A stretch of 64,000 bases of DNA from Variovorax brevis (GTDB taxonomy: Bacteria; Pseudomonadota; Gammaproteobacteria; Burkholderiales; Burkholderiaceae_C). Below, in pieces: positions 1-8,328 of the stretch; the first letter of the stretch is position 1; every line of letters starts with the position of its first letter. Both the position numbers and the translations under genes were made by a program. Where the stretch lies: contig NZ_JASZYG010000002.1 in assembly GCF_030317105.1 (NCBI RefSeq), forward strand, positions 806,001 to 870,000. The letters run 5' to 3'. The notes beneath the pieces are model-generated. The model did not search any database and was not told where the DNA came from. It was given only the letters and a program-made list of their open reading frames with translations.

Positions 1-2533
1 ACGCTGGGCCGACCTCGACCCGCTCAAGCGCACCGAGCGCCCGGCCATTCCGGAACTGGAGCCGTCGTTCTACGGCTTCGCCGACGCCGACCTCGAAACG
101 GTGTTCAACACCAGCAACACCTTCTTCGGCAAGGACACGATGTCCCTGCGCGACCTGCTGAATGCGTTGCGCGAAACGTACTGCGGCTCCGTCGGCGCCG
201 AGTACATGTACATCACCGACCAGAACCAGAAGCGCTGGTGGCAACAGAAGCTCGAAAGCGCGCGCACCAATCCGCAGCTGTCGGCTGAAGAAAAGAAGCA
301 CGTGCTGGACCGCCTGACGGCCGCCGAAGGCCTGGAGCGCTTCCTGCACACCAAGTACGTCGGCCAGAAGCGCTTCTCGCTCGAAGGCGGCGAAAGCTTC
401 ATCGTCTCGATGGACGAACTGATCAACCAGGCCGGCATCGCCGGCGTACAGGAAATCGTGATCGGCATGGCCCACCGCGGCCGCCTGAACGTGCTGGTCA
501 ATTCGCTGGGCAAGATGCCAGCCGACCTGTTCGCCGAGTTCGACCACACCGCGCCGGAAGACCTGCCGAGCGGCGACGTCAAGTACCACCAGGGCTTCAG
601 CTCGGACGTGACCACGCTTGGCGGCCCGGTCCACCTGAGCCTCGCGTTCAACCCCTCGCACCTGGAAATCGTGAACCCGGTGGTCGAAGGCTCGGTGCGC
701 GCCCGCATGGACCGCCGCGACGACCCGCAGGGCAAGCAGGTGCTGCCCGTTCTGGTGCACGGCGACGCGGCCTTTGCCGGGCAGGGCGTCGTGATGGAAA
801 CGCTGGCGCTGGCCGAAACGCGCGGCTACGCGACCGGCGGCACGGTGCACATCGTCATCAACAACCAGATCGGCTTTACCACCAGCGACCCGCGCGACAG
901 CCGCTCGACGCTGTACTGCTCGGACATCGTCAAGATGATCGAAGCGCCGGTGCTGCACGTGAACGGCGACGACCCCGAAGCCGTGGTGCTCGCAACGCAA
1001 CTCGCCCTCGAGTTCCGCATGGAATTCCAGAAAGACGTGGTCGTCGACATCATCTGCTTCCGCAAGCTGGGCCACAACGAGCAGGACACGCCTTCGCTCA
1101 CCCAGCCGCTGATGTACAAGAAGATCGGCCAGCACCCCGGCACGCGCAAGCTGTACGCCGACAAGCTGGCCGCGCAAGGTCTGGGCGCCACGCTCGGCGA
1201 CGACATGGTCAAGGCCTATCGCGCCGCCATGGATGCCGGCAAGCACACCTTCGACCCCGTGCTCACGAACTTCAAGAGCAAGTACGCCGTCGACTGGACG
1301 CCTTTCCTCAACAAGAAGTGGACCGATTCCGGCGACACGGCCGTGCCGATGAGCGAGTGGAAGCGCCTGGCCGAACGCGTGACGACGGTGCCCGCCGGCT
1401 TCACCGTGCATCCGCTGGTCAAGAAGGTGCTGGACGACCGTGCCGCCATGGGCCGCGGTGAAGTCAACGTCGACTGGGGCATGGGCGAGCACATGGCCTT
1501 TGCCACGCTGGTGTCCAGCGGCTACCCGGTTCGCCTGTCGGGCGAAGACTGCGGCCGCGGCACCTTCACGCACCGCCACGCCGTGCTGCACGACCAGAAC
1601 CGCGAGAAGTTCGACACGGGCATCTACGTGCCGTTGGAAAACGTGGCCGACAACCAGGCCCCGTTCGTCGTCATCGATTCGATCCTGTCCGAAGAAGCCG
1701 TGCTGGCCTTCGAATACGGCTACGCTTCGAACGATCCCAACACGCTCGTGATCTGGGAAGCTCAGTTCGGCGACTTCGTCAACGGCGCGCAAGTGGTCAT
1801 CGACCAGTTCATCGCCTCGGGCGAAGTGAAGTGGGGCCGCGTCAACGGCATCACGCTGATGCTGCCGCACGGCTATGAAGGCCAGGGTCCGGAACACAGC
1901 TCGGCGCGCCTGGAGCGCTTCATGCAGCTGTCGGCCGACACCAACATGCAGGTCTGCCAGCCGACCACGGCCAGCCAGATCTTCCACCTGCTGCGTCGCC
2001 AGATGGTGCGCAACCTGCGCAAGCCGCTGATCATCCTCACGCCCAAGTCGCTGCTGCGCAACAAGGACGCGACCTCGCCGCTGTCCGAGTTCACCAAGGG
2101 CGGCTTCCAGACGGTGATTCCGGACAACAAGGACCTCAAGGCCGAGAAGGTCAAGCGCGTCATCGCCTGCTCGGGCAAGGTTTATTACGACCTGGCCAAG
2201 AAGCGCGAAGAGCGCGGCAGCGAAGACGTGGCGATCATCCGCGTCGAGCAACTCTATCCCTTCCCGCACAAGGCTTTCGGTGCCGAACTCAAGAAGTACC
2301 CGAACCTCGTCGACGTCGTGTGGTGCCAGGACGAACCGCAGAACCAGGGCGCCTGGTTCTTCGTGCAGCACTACATCCACGAAAACATGCAGGAAGGCCA
2401 GAAGCTCGGGTACTCCGGCCGGGCTGCCTCGGCATCGCCCGCGGTGGGCTACTCGCACCTGCATCAGGAACAGCAGAAGGCGCTGGTCGACGGCGCGTTC
2501 GGCAAGCTCAAAGGCTTCGTGCTGACCAAGTAA
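1..2533 (+). CDS. sucA: 2-oxoglutarate dehydrogenase E1 component, 5'-truncated by the window edge
   Basis: This is the thiamine-diphosphate E1 subunit of the 2-oxoglutarate dehydrogenase complex, which decarboxylates 2-oxoglutarate and passes the succinyl group to SucB lipoyl arms in the TCA cycle. The frame is open from base 2, so the N-terminus lies upstream; 843 residues are present out of roughly 950 usual for the family. The ThDP/Mg site is visible as [10 protein letters not shown] followed by NNQIGFTT, and the transketolase-like C-terminal half contains GEDCGRGTF and [13 protein letters not shown]. It ends 46 bp before sucB and is followed by lpdA, the standard suc operon order. Identification is firm; only the start is missing. 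Confidence 0.97.
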   Translation, partial: RWADLDPLKRTERPAIPELEPSFYGFADADLETVFNTSNTFFGKDTMSLRDLLNALRETYCGSVGAEYMYITDQNQKRWWQQKLESARTNPQLSAEEKKHVLDRLTAAEGLERFLHTKYVGQKRFSLEGGESFIVSMDELINQAGIAGVQEIVIGMAHRGRLNVLVNSLGKMPADLFAEFDHTAPEDLPSGDVKYHQGFSSDVTTLGGPVHLSLAFNPSHLEIVNPVVEGSVRARMDRRDDPQGKQVLPVLVHGDAAFAGQGVVMETLALAETRGYATGGTVHIVINNQIGFTTSDPRDSRSTLYCSDIVKMIEAPVLHVNGDDPEAVVLATQLALEFRMEFQKDVVVDIICFRKLGHNEQDTPSLTQPLMYKKIGQHPGTRKLYADKLAAQGLGATLGDDMVKAYRAAMDAGKHTFDPVLTNFKSKYAVDWTPFLNKKWTDSGDTAVPMSEWKRLAERVTTVPAGFTVHPLVKKVLDDRAAMGRGEVNVDWGMGEHMAFATLVSSGYPVRLSGEDCGRGTFTHRHAVLHDQNREKFDTGIYVPLENVADNQAPFVVIDSILSEEAVLAFEYGYASNDPNTLVIWEAQFGDFVNGAQVVIDQFIASGEVKWGRVNGITLMLPHGYEGQGPEHSSARLERFMQLSADTNMQVCQPTTASQIFHLLRRQMVRNLRKPLIILTPKSLLRNKDATSPLSEFTKGGFQTVIPDNKDLKAEKVKRVIACSGKVYYDLAKKREERGSEDVAIIRVEQLYPFPHKAFGAELKKYPNLVDVVWCQDEPQNQGAWFFVQHYIHENMQEGQKLGYSGRAASASPAVGYSHLHQEQQKALVDGAFGKLKGFVLTK

Positions 2534-2579
2534 AACAACGATCAATCCATCAAGAACACGAAGCGGAGCACACTCCAAA

Positions 2580-3848
2580 ATGTCTATCGTAGAAGTCAAA
2601 GTTCCCCAGCTGTCTGAATCGGTGGCCGAAGCCACCATGCTCACGTGGAAGAAGAAAGCCGGCGAAGCCGTCGCCATCGATGAAATCCTGATCGAGATCG
2701 AGACCGACAAGGTCGTGCTGGAAGTGCCGGCGCCCGCCGCCGGCGTGCTGGCCGAGATCGTGGCTGGCGATGGCGCGACCGTCGTTGCAGACCAGTTGAT
2801 CGCGAAGATCGACACCGCTGCCACGGCTGGCGCGGCGGCACCCGCAGCGGCACCGGCTGCAGGCGCTGCGCCTGCGGCAGCCCCCGCGGCTGCTTCGGCC
2901 GCCACCGGCGGATCGAAGGGTGACGTCGCCATGCCCGCAGCCGCCAAGCTGCTGGCCGATAACAACCTCAAGACCTCCGACGTCGCCGGCAGCGGCAAGG
3001 ATGGCCGCGTGACCAAGGGCGACGTGCTGTCGGCCGTGGCCGCTGGCGCCAAGCCTGCCGCGGCAGCAGCGCCCGCCATTCCCGCGCCGGCAGCCCGTCC
3101 GGCGTTGCAGCAAGTGGCAGCGCCCGTTGCCGCGCCGAACCTGGGCGACCGCCCCGAGCAACGCGTGCCGATGAGCCGCCTGCGCGCCCGCATCGCCGAG
3201 CGCCTGCTGCAATCGCAAGGCACCAACGCCATCCTGACGACCTTCAACGAAGTCAACATGGCGCCCGTCATGGAAATGCGCAAGCGCTTCCAGGACAAGT
3301 TCGAGAAGGAACACGGCGTCAAGATCGGCTTCATGAGCTTCTTCGTGAAGGCCGCGGTGCACGCGCTCAAGAAGTACCCGGTGCTCAACGCCTCGGTTGA
3401 CGGCAACGACATCCTGTACCACGGCTACTTCGACATCGGCATCGCTGTCGGTTCGCCCCGTGGCCTGGTGGTGCCGATCCTGCGCAACGCCGACCAGATG
3501 AGCTTTGCGGACATCGAGAAGAAGATTGCCGAGTACGGCGCCAAGGCGCGCGACGGCAAGCTGGGCATCGAGGAAATGACCGGCGGCACCTTCTCGATCA
3601 GCAATGGCGGCGTGTTCGGCTCGATGCTCTCGACGCCGATCATCAACCCGCCGCAGTCGGCCATCCTGGGCGTGCATGCGACCAAGGACCGCGCCGTCGT
3701 CGAGAACGGCCAGATCGTGGTGCGCCCGATGAACTACCTGGCCATGAGCTACGACCACCGCATCATCGACGGCCGCGAAGCCGTGCTGGGCCTGGTCGCC
3801 ATGAAGGAAGCGCTGGAAGATCCCGCACGCCTCCTCTTCGATATCTAA
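2580..3848 (+). CDS. sucB: Dihydrolipoyllysine-residue succinyltransferase (E2 of 2-oxoglutarate dehydrogenase)
   Basis: E2 core of the 2-oxoglutarate dehydrogenase complex, transferring succinyl from lipoamide to CoA. The 422-residue protein has one N-terminal lipoyl domain with the lipoylation motif ETDKV (Lys44), an Ala/Pro-rich linker (about 78-110), a peripheral subunit-binding domain (about 117-155, ending in GRVTKGDVL), a second Ala/Pro linker, and a catalytic domain. The catalytic signature SYDHRIIDG places the active His at 393 and Asp at 397. Length and domain order match the family. It lies between sucA and lpdA and is surely cotranscribed with them, although the sucB-lpdA gap holds a dispersed repeat. 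Confidence 0.97.
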   Translation: MSIVEVKVPQLSESVAEATMLTWKKKAGEAVAIDEILIEIETDKVVLEVPAPAAGVLAEIVAGDGATVVADQLIAKIDTAATAGAAAPAAAPAAGAAPAAAPAAASAATGGSKGDVAMPAAAKLLADNNLKTSDVAGSGKDGRVTKGDVLSAVAAGAKPAAAAAPAIPAPAARPALQQVAAPVAAPNLGDRPEQRVPMSRLRARIAERLLQSQGTNAILTTFNEVNMAPVMEMRKRFQDKFEKEHGVKIGFMSFFVKAAVHALKKYPVLNASVDGNDILYHGYFDIGIAVGSPRGLVVPILRNADQMSFADIEKKIAEYGAKARDGKLGIEEMTGGTFSISNGGVFGSMLSTPIINPPQSAILGVHATKDRAVVENGQIVVRPMNYLAMSYDHRIIDGREAVLGLVAMKEALEDPARLLFDI

Positions 3849-3850
3849 AG

Positions 3851-3960
3851 CACTCCCCCAGGCTGCGCGCACTTCGTGTCGCTTCGCCAACCCTTCGACG
3901 GGGGCAACACCAGCGGGCCGGCGCAGCCGGTTCCGCGGTGTTTCGCGAATGGATCGCTGG
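3851..3960. repeat. Dispersed intergenic repeat inside the suc operon
   Basis: The sucB-lpdA spacer (3849-3996) contains a GC-rich block that begins with a C run and carries the 18-bp core GCGCGCACTTCGTGTCGC at 3865-3882. Exactly this 18-mer recurs at 28727-28744 upstream of hisZ, in the same orientation. The flanking sequence (CCAGGCTG here, CAGGCC there; GAAGGGTT-type bases on the other side) is only partly shared. From memory, similar blocks occur in many Comamonadaceae intergenic regions. The outer limits given here are approximate. Confidence 0.6.
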
Positions 3961-3996
3961 CATTGCGGTGTGCGCTAACTGAAATGAAAGATTCAA

Positions 3997-5424
3997 ATGA
4001 GTAAACAGTTCGACGTCGTCGTGATCGGCGGCGGTCCCGGCGGCTACATCGCGGCGATTCGCGCCGCACAGCTCGGCTTCAACGTTGCCTGTATCGACGA
4101 ATGGAAGAACAGCAAGGGCGGCCCGGCTCCGGGCGGCACCTGCACCAACGTCGGCTGCATTCCGTCGAAGGCGCTGCTGCAATCGTCGGAGCACTACGAG
4201 CACGCCGGCAAGCACTTTGCCGACCACGGCATCAAGGTCGAAGGCCTGGGCCTGGACATCGGCAAGATGCTCGGCCGCAAGGACACCGTCGTGAAGCAGA
4301 ACAACGACGGCATCCTGTACCTGTTCAAGAAGAACAAGGTCAGCTTCTTCCACGGCCGCGGCGCCTTCGTGAAGGCGGCTGAAGGCGGATACGAGATCAA
4401 GGTGGCCGGCGCCGCTGAAGAGTCGATCACCGGCAAGCACGTCATCATCGCGACCGGCTCCAACGCTCGCGCGTTGCCGGGCGCGCCCTTCGACGAAGAG
4501 AACGTCCTCTCGAACGACGGCGCCCTGCGCATCGGCGCCGTGCCGAAGAAGCTGGCGCTCATCGGCTCCGGCGTGATCGGCCTCGAAATGGGGTCGGTCT
4601 GGCGCCGCCTCGGCTCCGAAGTGACCGTGCTCGAAGCGCTGCCGACCTTCCTCGGCGCCGTGGATGAGCAGATCGCCAAGGAAGCCAAGAAGGCCTTCGA
4701 CAAGCAGGGCCTGAAGATCGAACTCGGCGTGAACGTCGGCGACGTCAAGGTCGGTAAGAAGGGTGTGAGCGTTGCCTACACCACCGCCAAGGGCGAGGCG
4801 CAGACGCTCGACGTCGACAAGCTGATCGTGTCGATCGGCCGCGTGCCCAACACCATCGGCCTGGCCGCTGACGCCGTGGGCCTGAAGCTCGACGAACGCG
4901 GTGCCATCGTGGTCGACGACGACTGCAAGACCAACCTGCCCAACGTCTGGGCCATCGGCGACGTGGTGCGCGGCCCGATGCTCGCGCACAAGGCAGAGGA
5001 AGAGGGCGTTGCCGTCGCCGAGCGCATCGCCGGCCAGCATGGTCACGTCAACTTCAACACCATTCCGTGGGTGATCTACACGTCGCCGGAAATCGCGTGG
5101 GTCGGCCAGACCGAACAGCAGCTCAAGGCGGCTGGCCGCGCCTACAAGGCAGGCACCTTCCCGTTCCTCGCGAACGGTCGCGCACGCGCCTTGGGCGACA
5201 CGACCGGCATGGTCAAGTTCCTGGCCGACGCGGCAACGGATGAAATCCTGGGCGTGCACATCGTCGGCCCGATGGCCAGCGAGTTGATTTCCGAAGCTGT
5301 CGTCGCCATGGAATTCAAGGCCAGCGCCGAAGACATCGCGCGCATTTGCCATGCGCATCCGAGCTTGAGCGAAGCGACCAAGGAAGCTGCGCTGGCCGTC
5401 GACAAGCGCACGCTCAACTTCTGA
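3997..5424 (+). CDS. lpdA: Dihydrolipoyl dehydrogenase (E3)
   Basis: FAD- and NAD-dependent disulfide oxidoreductase that reoxidises dihydrolipoamide on the E2 arms. The N-terminal FAD-binding motif GGGPGG lies at residues 11-16, the redox-active disulfide is Cys49/Cys54 in GGTCTNVGCIPSK, a second Rossmann fold (GSGVIGLEMG) starts near 191, and the C-terminal dimerisation domain carries the catalytic pair His454/Glu459 in HPSLSE. At 475 residues it is the normal length. It is the third gene of the sucABlpd cluster and most likely serves the 2-oxoglutarate dehydrogenase complex. The following zapE gene begins 3 bp after its stop codon. Confidence 0.97.
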   Translation: MSKQFDVVVIGGGPGGYIAAIRAAQLGFNVACIDEWKNSKGGPAPGGTCTNVGCIPSKALLQSSEHYEHAGKHFADHGIKVEGLGLDIGKMLGRKDTVVKQNNDGILYLFKKNKVSFFHGRGAFVKAAEGGYEIKVAGAAEESITGKHVIIATGSNARALPGAPFDEENVLSNDGALRIGAVPKKLALIGSGVIGLEMGSVWRRLGSEVTVLEALPTFLGAVDEQIAKEAKKAFDKQGLKIELGVNVGDVKVGKKGVSVAYTTAKGEAQTLDVDKLIVSIGRVPNTIGLAADAVGLKLDERGAIVVDDDCKTNLPNVWAIGDVVRGPMLAHKAEEEGVAVAERIAGQHGHVNFNTIPWVIYTSPEIAWVGQTEQQLKAAGRAYKAGTFPFLANGRARALGDTTGMVKFLADAATDEILGVHIVGPMASELISEAVVAMEFKASAEDIARICHAHPSLSEATKEAALAVDKRTLNF

Positions 5425-5426
5425 GC

Positions 5427-6542
5427 GTGACTGAGGGAGCGATATCGGTCCGTTCCGTCTACGAGGCGGAACTCAAGACGCGGGGTTACGAGAGCGACCC
5501 CGCGCAATTGCGCGCCGTGGACGCGCTGGAGCGCTGCTGCGAGGAATGGGCCGAATACAAGGCGCAGCGCTCCAATGCCTTCAAGAAGTTCATCAATCGC
5601 CCGGACATTCCGCGCGGCGTCTACATGTTCGGCGGGGTGGGGCGCGGCAAGAGCTTCCTGATGGATTGCTTCTACACGGCCGTGCCGCTGCGCCGCAAGA
5701 CGCGGCTGCACTTCCACGAGTTCATGCGGGAGGTGCACCGCGAGCTTGCCGACCTGCAAGGCACCGTCAACCCGCTGGACGAACTCGGCCGGCGCATGGC
5801 CAAGCGCTACCGGCTGATCTGCTTTGACGAATTCCACGTGGCCGACATCACGGACGCCATGATCCTGCACCGCCTGCTGGTGGCGCTGTTCGAGAACGGC
5901 GTCGGCTTCGTCACGACGTCGAACTTCAGGCCCGACGATCTCTATCCCGGCGGCCTGCACCGCGACCGCATCCTGCCGGCCATTGCCCTGCTCAACGAGC
6001 GGCTGGAAGTGGTCAACGTGGACAACGGCACCGACTACCGTCGCCGGACTCTGGAACAGGTGCGCCTGTACCTCACGCCCAACGGTGCGCAGGCAGATCA
6101 GGAGATGCGCGAGGCCTTCCACAAGCTGGCCGAAAAAGCCGATGACGAAGACCCGATCCTGCACATCGAGGCGCGCGAAATCCGTGCGCGCCGCAAGGCC
6201 GGCGGCGTCGTGTGGTTCGACTTCAAGACCCTGTGCGTCGGGCCGCGTTCGCAGAACGACTACCTCGAAATCGCCACCCAGTTTCACACCGTGCTGCTGT
6301 CGGACGTGCCGCACATGCCCGTCCGGATGGCCTCGGAGGCAAGGCGGTTTACCTGGCTGGTTGACGTGCTCTATGACCGGCGTGTCAAACTCATCATGTC
6401 GGCAGCCGTTCCGCCCGAGGCGTTGTACACCGAAGGGCCACTGGCCCACGAGTTCCCGCGGACCATCTCGCGCCTGCACGAGATGCAGTCGAAGGAGTTT
6501 CTCTCGCTGGAGCGCAGGTCCGTCGACACCCGCATCACATGA
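5427..6542 (+). CDS. zapE: Cell division protein ZapE (AFG1-like ATPase)
   Basis: AFG1/ZapE family P-loop ATPase, associated in bacteria with Z-ring constriction under stress. The Walker A motif GGVGRGKS lies at about residues 69-76, Walker B is LICFDEFHV, and TTSNFRPDDLYPGGL is typical of the family. The frame extends upstream into lpdA, but the GTG at 5427 right after the lpdA stop gives a 371-residue protein of family length starting MTEGAISV; this start is inferred. It overlaps the next gene by 4 bp (ATGA at 6539-6542), so translation is probably coupled. lpdA followed by zapE is a frequent arrangement in Comamonadaceae. Confidence 0.93.
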   Translation: MTEGAISVRSVYEAELKTRGYESDPAQLRAVDALERCCEEWAEYKAQRSNAFKKFINRPDIPRGVYMFGGVGRGKSFLMDCFYTAVPLRRKTRLHFHEFMREVHRELADLQGTVNPLDELGRRMAKRYRLICFDEFHVADITDAMILHRLLVALFENGVGFVTTSNFRPDDLYPGGLHRDRILPAIALLNERLEVVNVDNGTDYRRRTLEQVRLYLTPNGAQADQEMREAFHKLAEKADDEDPILHIEAREIRARRKAGGVVWFDFKTLCVGPRSQNDYLEIATQFHTVLLSDVPHMPVRMASEARRFTWLVDVLYDRRVKLIMSAAVPPEALYTEGPLAHEFPRTISRLHEMQSKEFLSLERRSVDTRIT

Positions 6543-7168
6543 CCAAGCTTTTCCTTTCGCTGTTGATCGCCATTGCTGCCGTGCCTGCATGGGCTCAGGG
6601 CGCCGATGCCGACGCGGCTGCCGAACACGCCCGCATCGCGGCGCAGCGCAAGGCCATTGAAGATCGCTACGCCAAGGAGCGCGAAGCCTGCTACCAAAAG
6701 TTTGCGGTGGAGGACTGCCTGACGGACAGCCGCCGAACCCGGCGGGCGCAGACGGACGATCTCAAGCGGCAGGAGGCCGCGCTCAACGACGCCGAGCGCA
6801 AGCGGCGTGGTGCAGCCGAGATGGAGCGGTTGGAGCAGAAGAAGTCGGCGCCCGATGCCGAAGCGGCGCAGCGCGAGAAATCGCTCGAAGACCAGAAAGC
6901 CCGCGAAGAGCGCGCCGCAGCCAACGCAGCCAGTCGCGAAGCGGCAGCGTCACAGGCGGAAAAAAACAAGCGCGATTTCGCTGAAAAGCAAAGCCGCCAT
7001 GCAGAGGAGCAGGCCAAGGCGGCCCAGAAGCGCTCGCAGGAGTCGGTGGAGCGAACGAACTACGAGTCCAAGCAGCAAAAGGCCGAGCGCAGCAAGGCGG
7101 ATCTCGATGCGCGCAATGCCAAGCGCACCAAGCCGCGCGCAGCGCCGCTGCCACCCAACCCACCCTGA
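6539..7168 (+). CDS. Exported coiled-coil protein of unknown function
   Basis: A 209-residue protein with a clear signal peptide (hydrophobic residues 4-17, cleavage after AWA at about 19). The rest is almost entirely charged helix, rich in Glu, Lys, Arg, Gln and Ala, predicted as a long coiled coil, ending in a Pro-rich tail. The only two cysteines, in EACYQKF and VEDCLTD, could form a disulfide in the periplasm. It overlaps the zapE stop codon by 4 bp, so it is translated with zapE. I do not recognise a named family; function unknown. The helical region resembles TolA-like spacers only in composition. Confidence 0.8.
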   Translation: MTKLFLSLLIAIAAVPAWAQGADADAAAEHARIAAQRKAIEDRYAKEREACYQKFAVEDCLTDSRRTRRAQTDDLKRQEAALNDAERKRRGAAEMERLEQKKSAPDAEAAQREKSLEDQKAREERAAANAASREAAASQAEKNKRDFAEKQSRHAEEQAKAAQKRSQESVERTNYESKQQKAERSKADLDARNAKRTKPRAAPLPPNPP

Positions 7169-7222
7169 GCGGCCGCGGCCGCCAGCTGCCTGCCACCGCT
7201 GTGCATCGCGGTGCGCCCGCGC

Positions 7223-8029
7223 TCAGGAGGATTGGGCCGGCGTCGTCGCCTTGAGCAAAGGCTCGATCTTGAGGATGGCCAGGGAGATGTTGTCGCCGGT
7301 GCCGCGTGCGCGCACGCGCGCCTCGTCGATCAGCAATTCAACCGCCTCGCGCGGCGGCCTCTCGGCGATGAGCGCGCCCATTTCTTCCGGCGCAAAGTAA
7401 TGCCACAGGCCATCGCTGCAGGCGAGCAGCGCATCGCCGGGTTGGAGTTCCGGGATCACGTGCGTGTCAATCGGTGGCGGCGTCGCTGCCATGCCCAGGC
7501 AGCCCAGCAGGATGTTGCCCTGCGGGTGGTCGTCGGCCTCGTCTTCGCTGATCTCGCCGCGGTCGATCAGCGCCTGCACATAAGAATGATCGCGTGTGCG
7601 CCTGACGAGCCGCCCCTTGCGGAATTGATAGATGCGTGAGTCGCCGGCATGGATCCAGGTGCACTCACCCCGTGGATTCATGATGAACGCTGCCACCGTG
7701 CTGTGCGGTTCCTGCTCCGCTGAAAGGGCGGTGAGCTTGATGACCGTGTGCGCGTCTTCTACCAGTTGCTTGAGCAAGTGAGCCGCGCTGTCGGTGTCAG
7801 GGGCGTACTTGGTGTAAAGCTGCTTGGCCGTCATGAGCACCTGGTCGGAGGCCTTGCGGCCTCCGCTGCGCCCGCCCATGCCATCTGCCACCACGCCCAT
7901 CACGCAACCAGGCGCGCGCGGGTGACTGAGCATCATGACCTGATCCTGCTGGTAAGGACGGTCACCCTTGTGAAGGCCACTGGCCGCTGAAAGTCGGAAA
8001 CCTCGAGTCATGGGTTCGGGTCGCGCCAC
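7223..8029 (-). CDS. PP2C-family serine/threonine protein phosphatase
   Basis: A 268-residue cytosolic Mg/Mn-dependent protein phosphatase. PP2C metal-binding motifs are present in order: GDRPYQQDQ near the N-terminus, VADGMGG, HAGDSRIYQ and ACSDGLW, with a final GDNIS before the last strand. No membrane segment or kinase domain is fused, and no Hanks-type kinase lies nearby in this window, so the substrate cannot be inferred. The gene runs opposite to its neighbours, is convergent with the coiled-coil gene and divergent from the YdcH gene with a 95-bp shared spacer. Confident family call; the physiological role is unknown. Confidence 0.92.
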   Translation of the reverse strand: MARPEPMTRGFRLSAASGLHKGDRPYQQDQVMMLSHPRAPGCVMGVVADGMGGRSGGRKASDQVLMTAKQLYTKYAPDTDSAAHLLKQLVEDAHTVIKLTALSAEQEPHSTVAAFIMNPRGECTWIHAGDSRIYQFRKGRLVRRTRDHSYVQALIDRGEISEDEADDHPQGNILLGCLGMAATPPPIDTHVIPELQPGDALLACSDGLWHYFAPEEMGALIAERPPREAVELLIDEARVRARGTGDNISLAILKIEPLLKATTPAQSS

Positions 8030-8050
8030 GGCGCAGTCAACCTTGCTCTG

Positions 8051-8077
8051 TTGCGGAGTTGATGGAGGACGTATTAT
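8051..8077 (+). promoter_or_regulatory. Candidate promoter for the ydcH-like/DinG pair
   Basis: TTGCGG at 8051-8056 and a good -10 TATTAT at 8072-8077 are separated by 15 bp, shorter than the optimal 17. The site lies about 48 bp before the TTG start at 8125, in the divergent spacer with the PP2C gene. Weak evidence, from sequence only. Confidence 0.35.
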
Positions 8078-8124
8078 TCAAGCGAACACGTTTCGCGTCG
8101 CATCATATGTGACCGTGTGCAACA

Positions 8125-8328
8125 TTGGATTCCAATCTTCACTCCCTTTCTCGCCAATTGATCGAATTTCGCATGGAACATGCGGATTTGGATGCCACGA
8201 TCGATCGGCTGGTTGACACCACTCCTGTCGATGAGCTATTGCTGCGTCGCCTGAAGAAGCGCCGCTTGGCGCTGCGCGACCAGATCGCCCGTCTGGAGCG
8301 TGAACTCGACCCCCAAGAGCCCGCCTGA
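8125..8328 (+). CDS. YdcH-family (DUF465) small helical protein
   Basis: A 67-residue, strongly charged helical protein matching the DUF465/SlyX-like pattern: an N-terminal helix with EFRMEHADLD, then RRLKKRRLALRDQIARLE. The start chosen is TTG at 8125, because an in-frame stop (8110-8112) immediately precedes it and shorter starts (ATG 8173) would leave only 51 residues. No convincing Shine-Dalgarno is visible. The stop overlaps the following helicase start (TGATG at 8326-8330), so the two are translationally coupled. The molecular role of the family is unknown. Confidence 0.72.
   Translation: MDSNLHSLSRQLIEFRMEHADLDATIDRLVDTTPVDELLLRRLKKRRLALRDQIARLERELDPQEPA

Noticed and set aside
2550-6590. 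Several minus-strand frames of 450-530 codons opposite sucB, lpdA and zapE
   Set aside because: Their sequences (His/Arg/Gly/Ala-rich without motifs) are typical GC shadows of genes whose plus-strand products are unmistakable.
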